Positions 24,988-35,201 of a stretch of 54,370 bases of DNA are shown piece after piece (position 1 is the stretch's first letter; every line of letters begins with the position of its first letter). The notes below the pieces were generated by a model. It did not search any database and was not told the DNA's origin. It was given only the letters and a program-made list of their open reading frames with translations. The position numbers were made by a program, and so were the translations under genes. Origin of the DNA: Firmicutes bacterium HGW-Firmicutes-2 (GTDB lineage Bacteria > Bacillota > Clostridia > Lachnospirales > Vallitaleaceae); the NCBI GenBank assembly GCA_002841495.1, contig PGZV01000017.1:1-54370 (forward strand), written 5' to 3'.

Positions 24988-27552
24988 ATGAAAACCTTTA
25001 TAAAAAATTACTATAGTATTGGTATTATTATTGCTGTTGTCATCGGTCTAAACATGTGGATCCAGTATAATTACTTCATAGCATCTATAAAGACAGAAGT
25101 GGAAAACACAATTGATAGCAGATTAGACTACATGGCCAGTGAAATCAATGGACATATACAGAGAAATCAAAGAGCGTTAGGCGCTGTAGAAAACTTTATC
25201 CTTATAGAAAAGGATGAAGAGAAAATATTGAGTTTTATGCAAGCATTAATGGGCATCAATCCAACATTTCAATCCATCTATTTTGGCACACCGGACAATC
25301 GGATGATCAATGGCAGTGGCTTTATACCGCCTGCAACTTTTGATTTACGAACAAGGCCTTGGTATATTGCGGCTATAAATGATAATAAACAAATCATAAC
25401 CCGGCCATATCTAAATGCTTCTAAAGATAATTGGATTGTAACACTAGCAAAGCCGGTTTATGATGAACAGAACCGTTTATTAGGTGTGGTTGCAGGCGAT
25501 AGCTTACTACAAAGTACTTTAGGTTTACTTGAACAACAGAAAATATCCGATAAAGGGTATATCTTCTTATTAGACAGTGATCATAATGTTATGTTGCACC
25601 CGGAATATGAGAATATGACAGGCTTGGTTTTATCTTTAAGTGATCTATCAAAGGAACTTTCTTTGGAATTATTGGAAAACAAGAATGGTATCATATTCAC
25701 TTCATTAAACGGTGTGGATGGCTATGTGGGATGGCGTACTTTTGAAGATTCCGGCTGGGTTATAGGAAGTTTTGCCCCTATGAGCGACTTTGTGAATCAA
25801 CGTCTTCAGAATATGACCATATTCTTAATTACCATCTTATCCACCATCTTAATTCTATTTATTATCTTTGTACTGCAAAAAAAATATGTCATTAACCCAA
25901 TTAAAGAGTTGGACGATGATATACAAAAAATATCAGCGGTTAAAAATATTACTTACCGTCTACCTATAAGACCCAGTGATCCTTTTTCAGAACTTCGAAT
26001 AACTGCTAACATGGTGCTTGAGAAAACAGAAGATTATTTTAAAGAAATGACCAAAAATCAAAAAGCTCTAAAAGGCGCCAATAAAGATCTTTATGTTGCA
26101 TTAAAACAATTGACAGCCGTTGAAGAAGAGCTAAGAAGTCAGAACGAAGAACTTATAGAGAATAAGCAAGCCCTAGAAGTAAGTGAAAGGAAGAACAGAG
26201 CGATTGTTGAAGTTCTACCGGATATAATCTTTATATTAAATGAAGATGGTATATTCTTAGATTGCTTAGTGAACGAAGACGACCGATTGTATGTTAAAAA
26301 AGAACATTTTATCAGTAAACCCATAAGTGAAGTCATGCCTGAGCCAATCATAGCTATGAGTATGCACGCTATTAATCAAGCCATAGCAACGGGAGAGCTT
26401 CAAAGATTCGAATATGATCTCGAGATTGATGGCAAGCTGAATTATTATGAAATGCGTATGATTAAGTTTATGGATCAAGGTGTTTTGTCCATTATGAGAG
26501 ATATAACGGAGCAAAAGCTTAATCAAATTCGTATAGAAAAGTTAAGTTACCATGACCAGTTAACCGGCCTCTACAACCGTCGTTTCTATGAAGAAGAACA
26601 GAGGCGATTGGATGTACCCCGTAATCTACCCCTATCAGTTATGATGTTAGACGTCAACGGACTAAAGTTAACCAATGATGCTTTCGGACATCTGGCAGGT
26701 GATCAGTTGTTGTTGCATGTAGCTAGGGTTATTAAAGAACATTGTCGTCTGGATGATATTATTGCCAGAATCGGCGGGGATGAATTTATTGTGCTTCTAC
26801 CAAAAACCGATATAGCAGAAGCAAAAAGGATTGCGGACCGAATTCGCAAAGGCGCTAGGGAACAAAAGATGGACAATGTCGTCATATCCGTATCCATAGG
26901 ATGTGCTGCAAAAATCAAAGAAGAACAGTCTATATCGGACATTTTTATTAGGGCTGAAGATCAGATGTACCGTGAAAAGCTTACCGAGAGTCAAAGCATG
27001 CGCAATAAGACGATCCAAGTTATTATAAAAACGTTAAATGAAAAAAGTTCCAGAGAAAAAGTACATTCGGATCAAGTCGCAAAGTTATGTGATAAAGTGG
27101 GCAAGGCAATGCATTTAGATGCTCTAACTTTAAATGAACTGGTTACAGCGGGCCAACTCCATGATATCGGTAAGATTGCTATTAGAGATGAAATATTGAA
27201 TAAATCAGGAAGATTAACGGATCAGGAATATGAAGAAGTCAAAAAGCATTCAGAAAGTGGCTACTTAATCTTAAAATCAGTGGATGCCTACTCATCTTTA
27301 GCAGAGGATATCTTATCTCATCATGAAAGATGGGATGGTCAAGGGTACCCTAGAGGTTTAAAGACGATAGAGATTCCTTTGATTGCAAGAATCATAAGTG
27401 TAGCAGATGCTTATGAAGCTATGATATCTCAGCGTCTGTATAAAGCGACTTATAACCATAAAGAAGCTAGAGCGGAGCTTAGAAAGTATGCTGGGACGCA
27501 GTTTGATCCTGAGATTGTCAAAATCTTCTTAGAACAAAACATCGGATTATAA
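24988..27552 (+). CDS. Cache-HAMP-PAS-GGDEF-HD-GYP bifunctional c-di-GMP protein
   Basis: An 854-residue membrane sensor. TM1 (about 11-32), extracellular dCACHE domain (about 35-275, with TRPWYIAA and GVVAGD), TM2 (about 278-300), HAMP (300-355), a coiled coil, PAS (about 400-505), GGDEF (about 515-665) and HD-GYP (about 675-854). The GGDEF loop is intact (RIGGDEF) with an I-site RLDD five residues before; the HD-GYP domain has HDIGKI and HHERWDGQGYP. It could both make and degrade c-di-GMP under control of an external ligand. It is monocistronic: promoter at 24854, terminator after. Confidence 0.93.
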   Translation: MKTFIKNYYSIGIIIAVVIGLNMWIQYNYFIASIKTEVENTIDSRLDYMASEINGHIQRNQRALGAVENFILIEKDEEKILSFMQALMGINPTFQSIYFGTPDNRMINGSGFIPPATFDLRTRPWYIAAINDNKQIITRPYLNASKDNWIVTLAKPVYDEQNRLLGVVAGDSLLQSTLGLLEQQKISDKGYIFLLDSDHNVMLHPEYENMTGLVLSLSDLSKELSLELLENKNGIIFTSLNGVDGYVGWRTFEDSGWVIGSFAPMSDFVNQRLQNMTIFLITILSTILILFIIFVLQKKYVINPIKELDDDIQKISAVKNITYRLPIRPSDPFSELRITANMVLEKTEDYFKEMTKNQKALKGANKDLYVALKQLTAVEEELRSQNEELIENKQALEVSERKNRAIVEVLPDIIFILNEDGIFLDCLVNEDDRLYVKKEHFISKPISEVMPEPIIAMSMHAINQAIATGELQRFEYDLEIDGKLNYYEMRMIKFMDQGVLSIMRDITEQKLNQIRIEKLSYHDQLTGLYNRRFYEEEQRRLDVPRNLPLSVMMLDVNGLKLTNDAFGHLAGDQLLLHVARVIKEHCRLDDIIARIGGDEFIVLLPKTDIAEAKRIADRIRKGAREQKMDNVVISVSIGCAAKIKEEQSISDIFIRAEDQMYREKLTESQSMRNKTIQVIIKTLNEKSSREKVHSDQVAKLCDKVGKAMHLDALTLNELVTAGQLHDIGKIAIRDEILNKSGRLTDQEYEEVKKHSESGYLILKSVDAYSSLAEDILSHHERWDGQGYPRGLKTIEIPLIARIISVADAYEAMISQRLYKATYNHKEARAELRKYAGTQFDPEIVKIFLEQNIGL

Positions 27553-27565
27553 AGTATAAGAACAC

Positions 27566-27597
27566 AAAAAAATGAGACCTTAAGAGGTCTTATTTTT
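27566..27597 (+). terminator. Rho-independent terminator
   Basis: AAAAATGAGACCT pairs with AGGTCTTATTTTT (one G-U pair) around a TAAG loop. Confidence 0.8.
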
Positions 27598-27637
27598 GTA
27601 TAAAAATACTAAAAATAAACAAATTACTTGATTACTA

Positions 27638-27684
27638 TTGATTCAGATTTAGGTAGATGCTATACTAGGTTAGTGAACACTAAC
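27638..27684 (+). promoter_or_regulatory. TetR-operon promoter and operator
   Basis: TTGATT (27638-27643), 17-base spacer, TATACT (27661-27666). The palindrome GTTAGTG-AA-CACTAAC (27669-27684) has perfect 7-bp arms and covers the predicted transcription start, ten bases before the TetR start codon. This is a classic autorepression arrangement. Confidence 0.8.
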
Positions 27685-27694
27685 GAGGTGGAAT

Positions 27695-28315
27695 ATGATA
27701 AAGAGAAAAGATAAGATATTAATTAGTGCCATAGACTTGCTATATAGTGAAGGTGTCAGTGGGGTGACAACAAAGAATCTGGCAAAACTAGAAAAAGTTA
27801 CAGAACCGGCTTTGTATCGACAATACAAAAATAAACAAGAGATACTTAACCATATTGTTGAAGCTTATGCACAGTATGATGAGAAAATTATCAATACTAT
27901 TAAGGAAAGTCCATTATCAGGTTATGAAGTGATTCAGTATTATATCAAACGGTTTATAGAATTTTATGAAAACTATGTTGAATTGACCACAGTGATGTTT
28001 TCAATGGATCTATACTATTATCACGATGCAACCAAGGCTAGAATGGAAGAAATCGTCAACAGACGCATTGGTTTTTTAGAAAATCTTATAAGACTCAACC
28101 AAGATGTACTTTTAAAAAATACCGGATATAGCAGTAGGGAAATGGCCAGTATGATTCATGGTACCTTATTTGCCCAGATTTATGAATGGCGTATGACGGG
28201 CATGCATTATTCTTTAAAAGAGCGTGTGCTGGATTATGTTATGAAATTATTGGGTAATAGTAATGCATATAAGCAAGTTATAGAGAAAAATGAAGATAGA
28301 AAAGAGGAGATATAA
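27695..28315 (+). CDS. TetR/AcrR family regulator
   Basis: A 206-residue TetR-type repressor. The N-terminal HTH reads GVSGVTTKNLAKLEKVTEPALYRQYKNKQEIL (two pieces, residues 19-49); the C-terminal ligand domain is all-helical. It begins ten bases after a perfect palindrome that overlaps its own promoter, and one base separates its stop from the next gene, so it heads the downstream signalling operon and probably represses it. The inducer is unknown. Confidence 0.88.
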   Translation: MIKRKDKILISAIDLLYSEGVSGVTTKNLAKLEKVTEPALYRQYKNKQEILNHIVEAYAQYDEKIINTIKESPLSGYEVIQYYIKRFIEFYENYVELTTVMFSMDLYYYHDATKARMEEIVNRRIGFLENLIRLNQDVLLKNTGYSSREMASMIHGTLFAQIYEWRMTGMHYSLKERVLDYVMKLLGNSNAYKQVIEKNEDRKEEI

Positions 28316-28316
28316 T

Positions 28317-28709
28317 ATGAAAATCTTAATTGCAGAGGATGATTTAACCAGCCGCCTATTTATGAAAAAATACTTATCCAAATATGGTAGCTGTGATGTG
28401 GCCATGAATGGGCTTGAGGCTATAGACTTAGCTATGAATGCCATAGAGATGGAAAATCCTTATGACTTGATTTGTTTAGATATCATGATGCCGAAAGTAG
28501 ATGGCATTAAGGCATTAAAGGCTATACGAGAAATTGAAAGTACATCCCTGCAGGATGGGATGGTACCTTCTAAAATTATAATGACCACGGCTCTTAATGA
28601 TAAAGAAACTGTTGAAGAAGCTTATAAATACGGTTGTGAAGCTTATGCTTGGAAACCGATTGATGTTGAGAAATTTGATGAGGTACTTAAAAAAATTAAT
28701 TTGATATAA
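28317..28709 (+). CDS. stand-alone response regulator receiver protein
   Basis: A 130-residue REC-only protein with the acid pair ED at residues 7-8 (EDD motif), the phospho-acceptor Asp55 in CLDIMMPK, Thr in MTTAL and Lys in AWKPI. The long DIMMPKVDG loop resembles Rcp1/CheY-like regulators. It starts with ATG at 28317 behind AGAGGAG. Close paralogue of the protein at 39889-40278: the two bracket the chemotaxis operon. Probable partner of the histidine kinase just downstream. Confidence 0.88.
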   Translation: MKILIAEDDLTSRLFMKKYLSKYGSCDVAMNGLEAIDLAMNAIEMENPYDLICLDIMMPKVDGIKALKAIREIESTSLQDGMVPSKIIMTTALNDKETVEEAYKYGCEAYAWKPIDVEKFDEVLKKINLI

Positions 28710-28737
28710 AGTCATCTATGAGGGAGGGCGTACAATC

Positions 28738-30330
28738 GTGTCCTATTGGAAATATAGAGAAAGTTCATTAAGATTCATAAACATTGCTTATATTGTTGTT
28801 TATTTTGTTTTGGTTGGCTTGTATAAGACTACAGGTGATAGTCACTTTTTTTTCAATATTTATGTGACCATAGTGATCTTAAGTTTATTGGCTATGGTAT
28901 TTGCATCCAGTTATATTAAAGCCTGGACAGAGAAATATCAGTTAAGGCTAAATTATATACTTTGGACTATTACGATTATCAGTACTGTAATCGCGTATTA
29001 TTCCGGAGGTGATCTTTTCATCACCAGCCATTTAATACTGCTCTTGATTTCAATCTATTCATTGTATAGTAGAAGTAGGATGAAGACTTATATTCTCATT
29101 TATTTGATGACGGTTTTGCCTTTTGCCCTTTTATCAGAAGTTGATTTTAATAGGAAACTGACTTCTATTAGCGCCATGATTGTTGTGTTATCTATGGCTT
29201 ACATTAGAAGCATATACGATGAGCATATTTACAAGGCTTATGCAGATACCAATCAATCACAAAACATGTTGCTGATGAATGCTCAAGAGGCCTTTGCACT
29301 TCATCGCATGGTTCTTGATGACTTAGGCAGACCGGTGGACTACATCTATTTGGCCGTTAACGCTGCTTTTGAGAAAATAACGGGTCTAAAAGGAGAAGAT
29401 ATTATCGGCAAGACAGTTCTAGAGGTGCTCCCGGATACGGAAAAATATTGGATTGACATCTTTGGAGAAGTGGCACTTGAGAGAACATCCAGGAGTGTGG
29501 TCAACTACTCGAAGGCATTTGACAAATACTATGAAGTAAGAGCCTATCCGACGGAGCATCTTGAGTTTGCTGTATTATTTATGGATGTTACAGAACGACT
29601 TCATAATGAAAATAAGCTGAAACATGCAATGAAACAGTCAGATAATGCCAACCAGTTAAAAACCCAGTTCCTAAAAGACATCAATCATCGCTTGAGAACA
29701 CCCCTTAACGGCATGATGGGCATGATGCAACTTATAGACATTAGTGAAGTAGGACAAAATAACAGAGAGCTTTTTGAAGCCATGGTCCTTGAGATGAAAC
29801 ATACCAGAAACATCATCAATCAGATATCTAAATACATTGACATACAGGGAATGGACTTTGAATACACCCATAACAATGTTTATAACCTTGTCGAAGATGA
29901 AGTAAAGAAGTTTAATACAGATAGTTTTGATATAAAAGTCGAACAGTCAGAAAACAAGGACCTAGAGATTTTTATTGAAAAAAAAGTGCTTTTATCGGTT
30001 CTGAGAGAACTGGTTGTGAACGCAAAAAATCATACTAGAAACAAAAGGGTATTAATTACTCTCCAATGTCAACATAACCGAGAAAATGAGATAAGTTATA
30101 TGAGAATTACCGTAACGGATTATGGTAAAGGTATCGAGAAAGATCGACTGAAATATATATTTAATGAATTTTACCATCATGATTTTATACATATTTATAA
30201 GGAAAGCGACAGTATCAGCATACCAATGTGCAAACAGATGTTGCTGTGTTGCGGCGGTGATTTGATTGTTGAGAGCGTCATGAACTACGGTACTTCATTT
30301 ACAATGATTCTACCGGTATATAACATTTGA
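28738..30330 (+). CDS. membrane histidine kinase with PAS domain
   Basis: A 530-residue kinase with about five or six N-terminal membrane helices (residues 10-160), a PAS domain (about 175-285, DYIYLAVNAAFEKITGLKGE), HisKA (about 305-365) with a variant H-box INHRLRTPLNG (His conserved; R for the usual E), and HATPase_c (about 410-530) with NAKNH and DYGKGIE. The start is a GTG at 28738 after GGGAGGG. It lies between the response regulator and cheY in one operon. Confidence 0.85.
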   Translation: MSYWKYRESSLRFINIAYIVVYFVLVGLYKTTGDSHFFFNIYVTIVILSLLAMVFASSYIKAWTEKYQLRLNYILWTITIISTVIAYYSGGDLFITSHLILLLISIYSLYSRSRMKTYILIYLMTVLPFALLSEVDFNRKLTSISAMIVVLSMAYIRSIYDEHIYKAYADTNQSQNMLLMNAQEAFALHRMVLDDLGRPVDYIYLAVNAAFEKITGLKGEDIIGKTVLEVLPDTEKYWIDIFGEVALERTSRSVVNYSKAFDKYYEVRAYPTEHLEFAVLFMDVTERLHNENKLKHAMKQSDNANQLKTQFLKDINHRLRTPLNGMMGMMQLIDISEVGQNNRELFEAMVLEMKHTRNIINQISKYIDIQGMDFEYTHNNVYNLVEDEVKKFNTDSFDIKVEQSENKDLEIFIEKKVLLSVLRELVVNAKNHTRNKRVLITLQCQHNRENEISYMRITVTDYGKGIEKDRLKYIFNEFYHHDFIHIYKESDSISIPMCKQMLLCCGGDLIVESVMNYGTSFTMILPVYNI

Positions 30331-30412
30331 TAATAGTGATGAATAAATTTGAAACTTATAACAATGCGAAACGAAACTTAAGGTTCGTGTAATAAAAAAC
30401 GGAGGGAAAACA

Positions 30413-30769
30413 ATGAGATTAATGATCGTAGACGACGCTTCATTTATGAGAGTAGCAATTCGTAGAATGATTGAAACAAAGGAATATGAGGTTGTGTGTG
30501 AGGCAGAAGATGGCCAACAAGCCATTGAAAAATTCCAGAAGTATAGACCGGACATTATTACCATGGACATTACGATGCCAAACCTATCAGGCATTGAAGC
30601 TCTAAAGGAGATAAAAAAACTCAGCTCTACGGTTAAGGTCATCATGGTCTCAGCCATGGGTCAAGAGGCACTTATTAGAGAAGCAGTTATGCATGGTGCC
30701 AATTCATTTATTGTTAAGCCATTTAAAGAAGATAAGCTTATTGAAGTATTGGAGAGCTTAAAATCATAA
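30413..30769 (+). CDS. cheY: chemotaxis response regulator CheY
   Basis: A 118-residue CheY: acid pair DD at residues 7-8, phospho-acceptor Asp52 (TMDITMPNLSG), Ser/Thr in VSAMG and Lys in VKPFKED. It is phosphorylated by CheA and would act on the flagellar switch or another target. It follows a GGAGG site 82 bases after the kinase gene and is 16 bases before cheA. Confidence 0.9.
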   Translation: MRLMIVDDASFMRVAIRRMIETKEYEVVCEAEDGQQAIEKFQKYRPDIITMDITMPNLSGIEALKEIKKLSSTVKVIMVSAMGQEALIREAVMHGANSFIVKPFKEDKLIEVLESLKS

Positions 30770-30785
30770 ACAGGGGGAAGAACAG

Positions 30786-32885
30786 TTGAACAATTCATAT
30801 ATAGATGAACCGATGCTGGAAGCCTATGTTTATGAGACTTCACAGATTATAGAAACCCTTGAACAACTGATGATTCAAAGCGAAAAAGTAGGTAATTTTT
30901 CAGCGGATGCTATTAATGAAATTTTTCGTTTTATGCATACCATTAAAGGTTCATCCGCCATGATGATGTTTAATGAAATTAGTACTTTAGCCCATAAAAT
31001 TGAAGATATTTTTTATGTCATACGAGAGAATCAAGGGGTAAAATACGATTTCTCCACATTGGTTGATTGTATACTTGAGAGTGTTGACTATTATAAAATC
31101 GAGTTGATCAAAATAAGAAACGGCGAAACGCCGGACGGGGATACTGCCAGTCTGACAGATAAAGTCAATGATTATCTTGAGATGCTCAAAGAAGATAATG
31201 GTCTAAAGAAAACAAAGAAAGAAAAGGAAACCAAGTCTGAAAAAGATCAAAAATATTATATAAGGCCCAGTAAAAAAGAAGATCCGGCCAAGTATTATAA
31301 AGCCAAGATTATGTTTAAAAAAGACTGTGAGATGGAGAACATCAGAGCCTATACAGTTATACATAATATTGTAGATCTGGTAGAGGAAGTGCTCTATAAA
31401 CCAAGTGATATCATTGACAATGATCAGTCAATTGATGATATAAGAGCTAATGGCTTTTTAATGGCCATTAGGTCAACGTCCAGTGAAGAAGATATTCGGA
31501 AATATCTTGAAAAAACGGTCTTTTTAGAGAGCTTAGACTTTGGAGAAGCAGAAGAAGATTGGTACAAAGAATTTGAAGTCATTTATCAAGATCAGGAAAT
31601 ACATGATGACATAAAAATACCTGAGACCTCCAAAAAATATATTGAAAATCAAAAAGTCAAAAAAGAAAAAGAAGATATCAAGCAAGAAGTCACAGCGACA
31701 ACAACACAAAGCATCATCAGTGTGAACGTGGATAAATTGGATATGCTGATGGACATGGTAGGTGAGTTGGTTATTGCTGAAGCCATGGTATCTCAGAATC
31801 CGGAAGTTGTACGATTAGAGATTGAGAGCTTTGAAAAAGCTTCAAGACAATTACATAAGATATCCAGTGAACTACAAGACATGGTCATGGCCATTCGCAT
31901 GGTAGCATTATCCACAACATTTATGAAAATGCACCGTATTGTTAGAGATATGACAAGAAAGTTATCCAAAGATGTGGTACTAGATGTATACGGCGAAGAA
32001 ACTGAAGTCGATAAGAACATCATAGAAAAGATAGCAGATCCCTTAATGCATATTATTCGAAACGCCATTGATCATGGGATAGAAGATGGTGAAGATCGTG
32101 TGGCAAAAGGAAAGTCAAAGCAAGGCAGCATCATCCTTGAGGCAAAAAACTCGGGTAGTGATGTTCTGATAATTATAAAGGATGACGGAAAAGGCTTAGA
32201 CAAACAAAAAATATATGAGAAAGCTTATAATCAAGGCTTAATCTATCAATCCATTGAGGACCTAAATGATAAAGATATTTATCGTCTGATTTTACACCCG
32301 GGATTTTCGATGAAGGAACAAGTGACTGAATTTTCCGGACGAGGTGTTGGCATGGATGTGGTGGCAAAAAACATTGAAAGTATTGGTGGTTCTGTCATCG
32401 TAGACAGTGTTTTAGGTAAAGGAACGACTATTATATTAAAAATACCGTTAACTTTAGCCATTATTGAAGGTATGAATATTAAGGTTGGTGAATCTAGATT
32501 TACGATCCCGATTGTTTCTGTTAAGGAATCATTTAGACCTGGTAGTAGGGAGATTATTAGAGATCCTGATGGTCGAGAAATGATTATGGTCAGAGGCCTA
32601 TGCTATCCAATTGTTAAGCTTTATGAATATTATGGACTAAGAACAGATGTAAAAGACTATGAAAACGGTATATTAATTATGGTTGAAGAAGACGATCGTA
32701 GTTGTTGCCTACTTGCAGATGAGCTACTTGGTCAACAACAAGTTGTGGTCAAGTCTCTACCAAACTATATTAAACGCTATAAGCAGGTAAAAGGCCTAGG
32801 CGGTTGTACATTGTTAGGCGATGGTAGTATTAGTTTGATATTGGATGTCGGTGAATTTGAACTGTCGAATGTGCTTGACAAATAA
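30786..32885 (+). CDS. cheA: chemotaxis histidine kinase CheA
   Basis: A 699-residue CheA with Hpt/P1 (1-130; phosphorylated His51 in MHTIKGSS), a P2-like CheY-docking region (about 170-265), P3 dimerisation (about 315-375, DKLDMLMDMVGELVIAEA), P4 ATPase (375-560; HIIRNAIDHGIE, DDGKGLD, GRGVGMDVV) and P5 CheW-like (565-695). It starts with TTG at 30786 after GGGGGA. The order of genes around it (cheY-cheA-cheW-mcp-cheR-cheB-cheD) points to a self-contained chemosensory pathway. Confidence 0.96.
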   Translation: MNNSYIDEPMLEAYVYETSQIIETLEQLMIQSEKVGNFSADAINEIFRFMHTIKGSSAMMMFNEISTLAHKIEDIFYVIRENQGVKYDFSTLVDCILESVDYYKIELIKIRNGETPDGDTASLTDKVNDYLEMLKEDNGLKKTKKEKETKSEKDQKYYIRPSKKEDPAKYYKAKIMFKKDCEMENIRAYTVIHNIVDLVEEVLYKPSDIIDNDQSIDDIRANGFLMAIRSTSSEEDIRKYLEKTVFLESLDFGEAEEDWYKEFEVIYQDQEIHDDIKIPETSKKYIENQKVKKEKEDIKQEVTATTTQSIISVNVDKLDMLMDMVGELVIAEAMVSQNPEVVRLEIESFEKASRQLHKISSELQDMVMAIRMVALSTTFMKMHRIVRDMTRKLSKDVVLDVYGEETEVDKNIIEKIADPLMHIIRNAIDHGIEDGEDRVAKGKSKQGSIILEAKNSGSDVLIIIKDDGKGLDKQKIYEKAYNQGLIYQSIEDLNDKDIYRLILHPGFSMKEQVTEFSGRGVGMDVVAKNIESIGGSVIVDSVLGKGTTIILKIPLTLAIIEGMNIKVGESRFTIPIVSVKESFRPGSREIIRDPDGREMIMVRGLCYPIVKLYEYYGLRTDVKDYENGILIMVEEDDRSCCLLADELLGQQQVVVKSLPNYIKRYKQVKGLGGCTLLGDGSISLILDVGEFELSNVLDK

Positions 32886-32903
32886 AGGGATGAAGGTGAT
32901 AAG

Positions 32904-33401
32904 ATGAATGAAGATATGAACGGTTTGCTAGAGGATCAAGAAGAAGACACACAAAAAGGCAAGTTTTTAACCTTCTCCCTTGGGGAAGAAAGCTATGGTA
33001 TTGACATTATGTATGTAACAGAAATCATCGGTATTCAACCCATTACGGTCGTGCCGGAATTGCCTGATTTTGTCAAAGGTATTATTAATTTAAGAGGTAA
33101 AATCATAGCTGTTATGGATGCAAGATTAAAATTCAACAAGGCACCGAAAGAGTATAATGACAGAACATGTATCATAGTCATTGATATAGCACAATTATCC
33201 ATTGGTATTATCGTTGACGCTGTGGCCGAAGTTATTAACATAAGTGATGACAACATCGTACCACCGCCAAATTTGAATTCCGGCGGGAGAAAATATATAA
33301 AAAGCGTAGGAAAGAGTGAAAACAGCGTCATATTGATACTGGATTGTGAAAAACTATTGGATGAGCAAGAAATAGACGAGCTAAAAAGCTCGAATGACTA
33401 G
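32904..33401 (+). CDS. cheW: chemotaxis coupling protein CheW
   Basis: A 165-residue CheW, linking receptors to CheA. The family SH3-like barrel starts at about residue 18 (FLTFSLGEESYGIDIMYVTEI) and contains IINLRGKIIAVMDAR, the conserved receptor/CheA contact. It is 18 bases after cheA and 13 before the receptor gene. Confidence 0.95.
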   Translation: MNEDMNGLLEDQEEDTQKGKFLTFSLGEESYGIDIMYVTEIIGIQPITVVPELPDFVKGIINLRGKIIAVMDARLKFNKAPKEYNDRTCIIVIDIAQLSIGIIVDAVAEVINISDDNIVPPPNLNSGGRKYIKSVGKSENSVILILDCEKLLDEQEIDELKSSND

Positions 33402-33414
33402 GAGGAATTAAAAT

Positions 33415-35148
33415 ATGAAGTGGTATTATAATCTGAAAATTGGTGTCAAATTGATTATAGGATTCGTTTTAGTGGCAATCATTGCCAGTACAATCGGTGT
33501 CGTTGGGTATATCAGTACGAATACACTAAGTATGCATTTGGATGAAGTAACAGATGTAACATTGCCAAGTGTCAACTCATTACTTGTCATTAATGAAGCA
33601 CAAACTGCAGTAAGGGCTGGCCTTAGAAATCTGGCCAACCCACAAATACCAGTAGAACAAAGATTGGTCGAATATACATATATTGATGATGCATTAGATA
33701 GAAGTGAAAAATATTGGGCAATATATGAACCTCTTCCAAAATCAGATGAAGAAGCAAATGAATGGACAGAATTGGTATCTTTATGGAATACATGGCGAAT
33801 TACTGTTGAAAATTCAATGGTTGCTTCCCAAAAGTATGATGAAGCTTTGCGCTTAGGGTCTGCCAATCAAGATAGTCTTCTAGAAGAATTACTTAGTCAG
33901 AATAGAATATCTGCAGAAGCTTACGTACCGGCCTCGGCTTCTTTATCAAAATTAGTTGAAATTAATAACGATCAAGTCGTTCAAGTAAATACAGACACGG
34001 AAGATGCAGTTTCAACAGCTATAACCCTAATAATTACTATATCCGTATTAGGTGTGGCAATCTCCATTGTATTAGGTGTTTTTATATCTAACATGATCAA
34101 AAAGCCAATTAATAAAATGGTGATTGCAGCCAAACGCATTGCAGATGGAGATCTGGATGTGGATATTCAAGTTGAGTCTAAAGATGAGATTGGGATACTG
34201 GCAGGTGCTTTTCGTAGAATGACAGACAATATCAATGAGGTCATGACCAACATCAATTCCGCTTCAGAACAAGTGGCATCCGGATCCAGACAGGTATCGG
34301 ACTCCAGTATGTCCTTATCCCAAGGAGCAACTGAACAAGCAAGCTCTGTTGAGGAATTAACGGCTTCTATTGAAGAAATCGCAGCTCAGACCAGACAGAA
34401 TGCTGCTAATGCTGAAAAAGCTAAAGAAATGTCATCTTCTGCACAAAAATATGCAGAAAAAGGCAATACCCAAATGGCGGGTATGGTAAAAGCTATGGAA
34501 GGTATCAACGATTCATCCAACAACATATCCAAGATTATAAAAGTCATTGACGACATAGCATTTCAAACCAATATCCTAGCTCTAAATGCAGCTGTTGAAG
34601 CTGCCAGAGCCGGACAACACGGTAAAGGATTTGCAGTAGTTGCTGAAGAAGTCAGGAACCTAGCAGCCAGATCAGCCAATGCAGCTAAAGAAACCACAGC
34701 AATGATTGAAGGTTCGATCAAAGAGGTGGAAGGTGGCACCAAGCTCGCCAATGAAACAGCAGAAGCATTGAATATGATTGTTGAAGGTGTATCAAAATCA
34801 GCTGAACTGGTTGGAGAAATAGCTGTGGCATCGAATGAGCAAGCGCTTGGCGTTGAACAGATTAATCAAGGCATCATGCAGATATCCGATGTGGTTCAAA
34901 CCACCAGCGCAACAGCTGAAGAGACCGCTGCAGCCAGTGAAGAATTATCCGGTCAAGCTGATATGCTCAAATCACAAGTGGCTAATTTCAAGTTAAAGCA
35001 TGCTAAAACTAAGTATAATCAAGACCACGAGGAGATTCATCCGGATGTGTTGAGAATGCTTGAAGATATGAAGCATAGTGAAAGCGCTAGGGGCAACAAG
35101 CAAAATAAAAAGATTTCTCTTAGTGATACAGATTTTGATAAATATTAA
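33415..35148 (+). CDS. methyl-accepting chemotaxis protein
   Basis: A 577-residue receptor. TM1 (about 11-31), an extracellular helical-bundle sensor (about 35-190, 4HB-like), TM2 (about 200-222), HAMP (about 222-275), and the cytoplasmic signalling domain with hairpin tip [18 protein letters not shown]. The C-terminal tail is Asp/Lys-rich and lacks a CheR-tethering pentapeptide. It is the only receptor gene in the window and probably dedicated to this operon. Confidence 0.94.
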   Translation: MKWYYNLKIGVKLIIGFVLVAIIASTIGVVGYISTNTLSMHLDEVTDVTLPSVNSLLVINEAQTAVRAGLRNLANPQIPVEQRLVEYTYIDDALDRSEKYWAIYEPLPKSDEEANEWTELVSLWNTWRITVENSMVASQKYDEALRLGSANQDSLLEELLSQNRISAEAYVPASASLSKLVEINNDQVVQVNTDTEDAVSTAITLIITISVLGVAISIVLGVFISNMIKKPINKMVIAAKRIADGDLDVDIQVESKDEIGILAGAFRRMTDNINEVMTNINSASEQVASGSRQVSDSSMSLSQGATEQASSVEELTASIEEIAAQTRQNAANAEKAKEMSSSAQKYAEKGNTQMAGMVKAMEGINDSSNNISKIIKVIDDIAFQTNILALNAAVEAARAGQHGKGFAVVAEEVRNLAARSANAAKETTAMIEGSIKEVEGGTKLANETAEALNMIVEGVSKSAELVGEIAVASNEQALGVEQINQGIMQISDVVQTTSATAEETAAASEELSGQADMLKSQVANFKLKHAKTKYNQDHEEIHPDVLRMLEDMKHSESARGNKQNKKISLSDTDFDKY

Positions 35149-35158
35149 TTATTAAAGA

Positions 35159-35188
35159 TAATGAAGGGAGACTTGTCTCCCTTCATTA
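35159..35188 (+). other. perfect hairpin between mcp and cheR
   Basis: A 13-base perfect stem (35159-35171 with 35176-35188; GAAGGGAGA pairs with TCTCCCTTC) around CTTG. There is no T run after it, so it is not a classical terminator. It sits 13 bases before the cheR ATG and may affect mRNA stability or cheR translation. Confidence 0.7.
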
Positions 35189-35201
35189 AGTGGGTGCTAC
35201 G

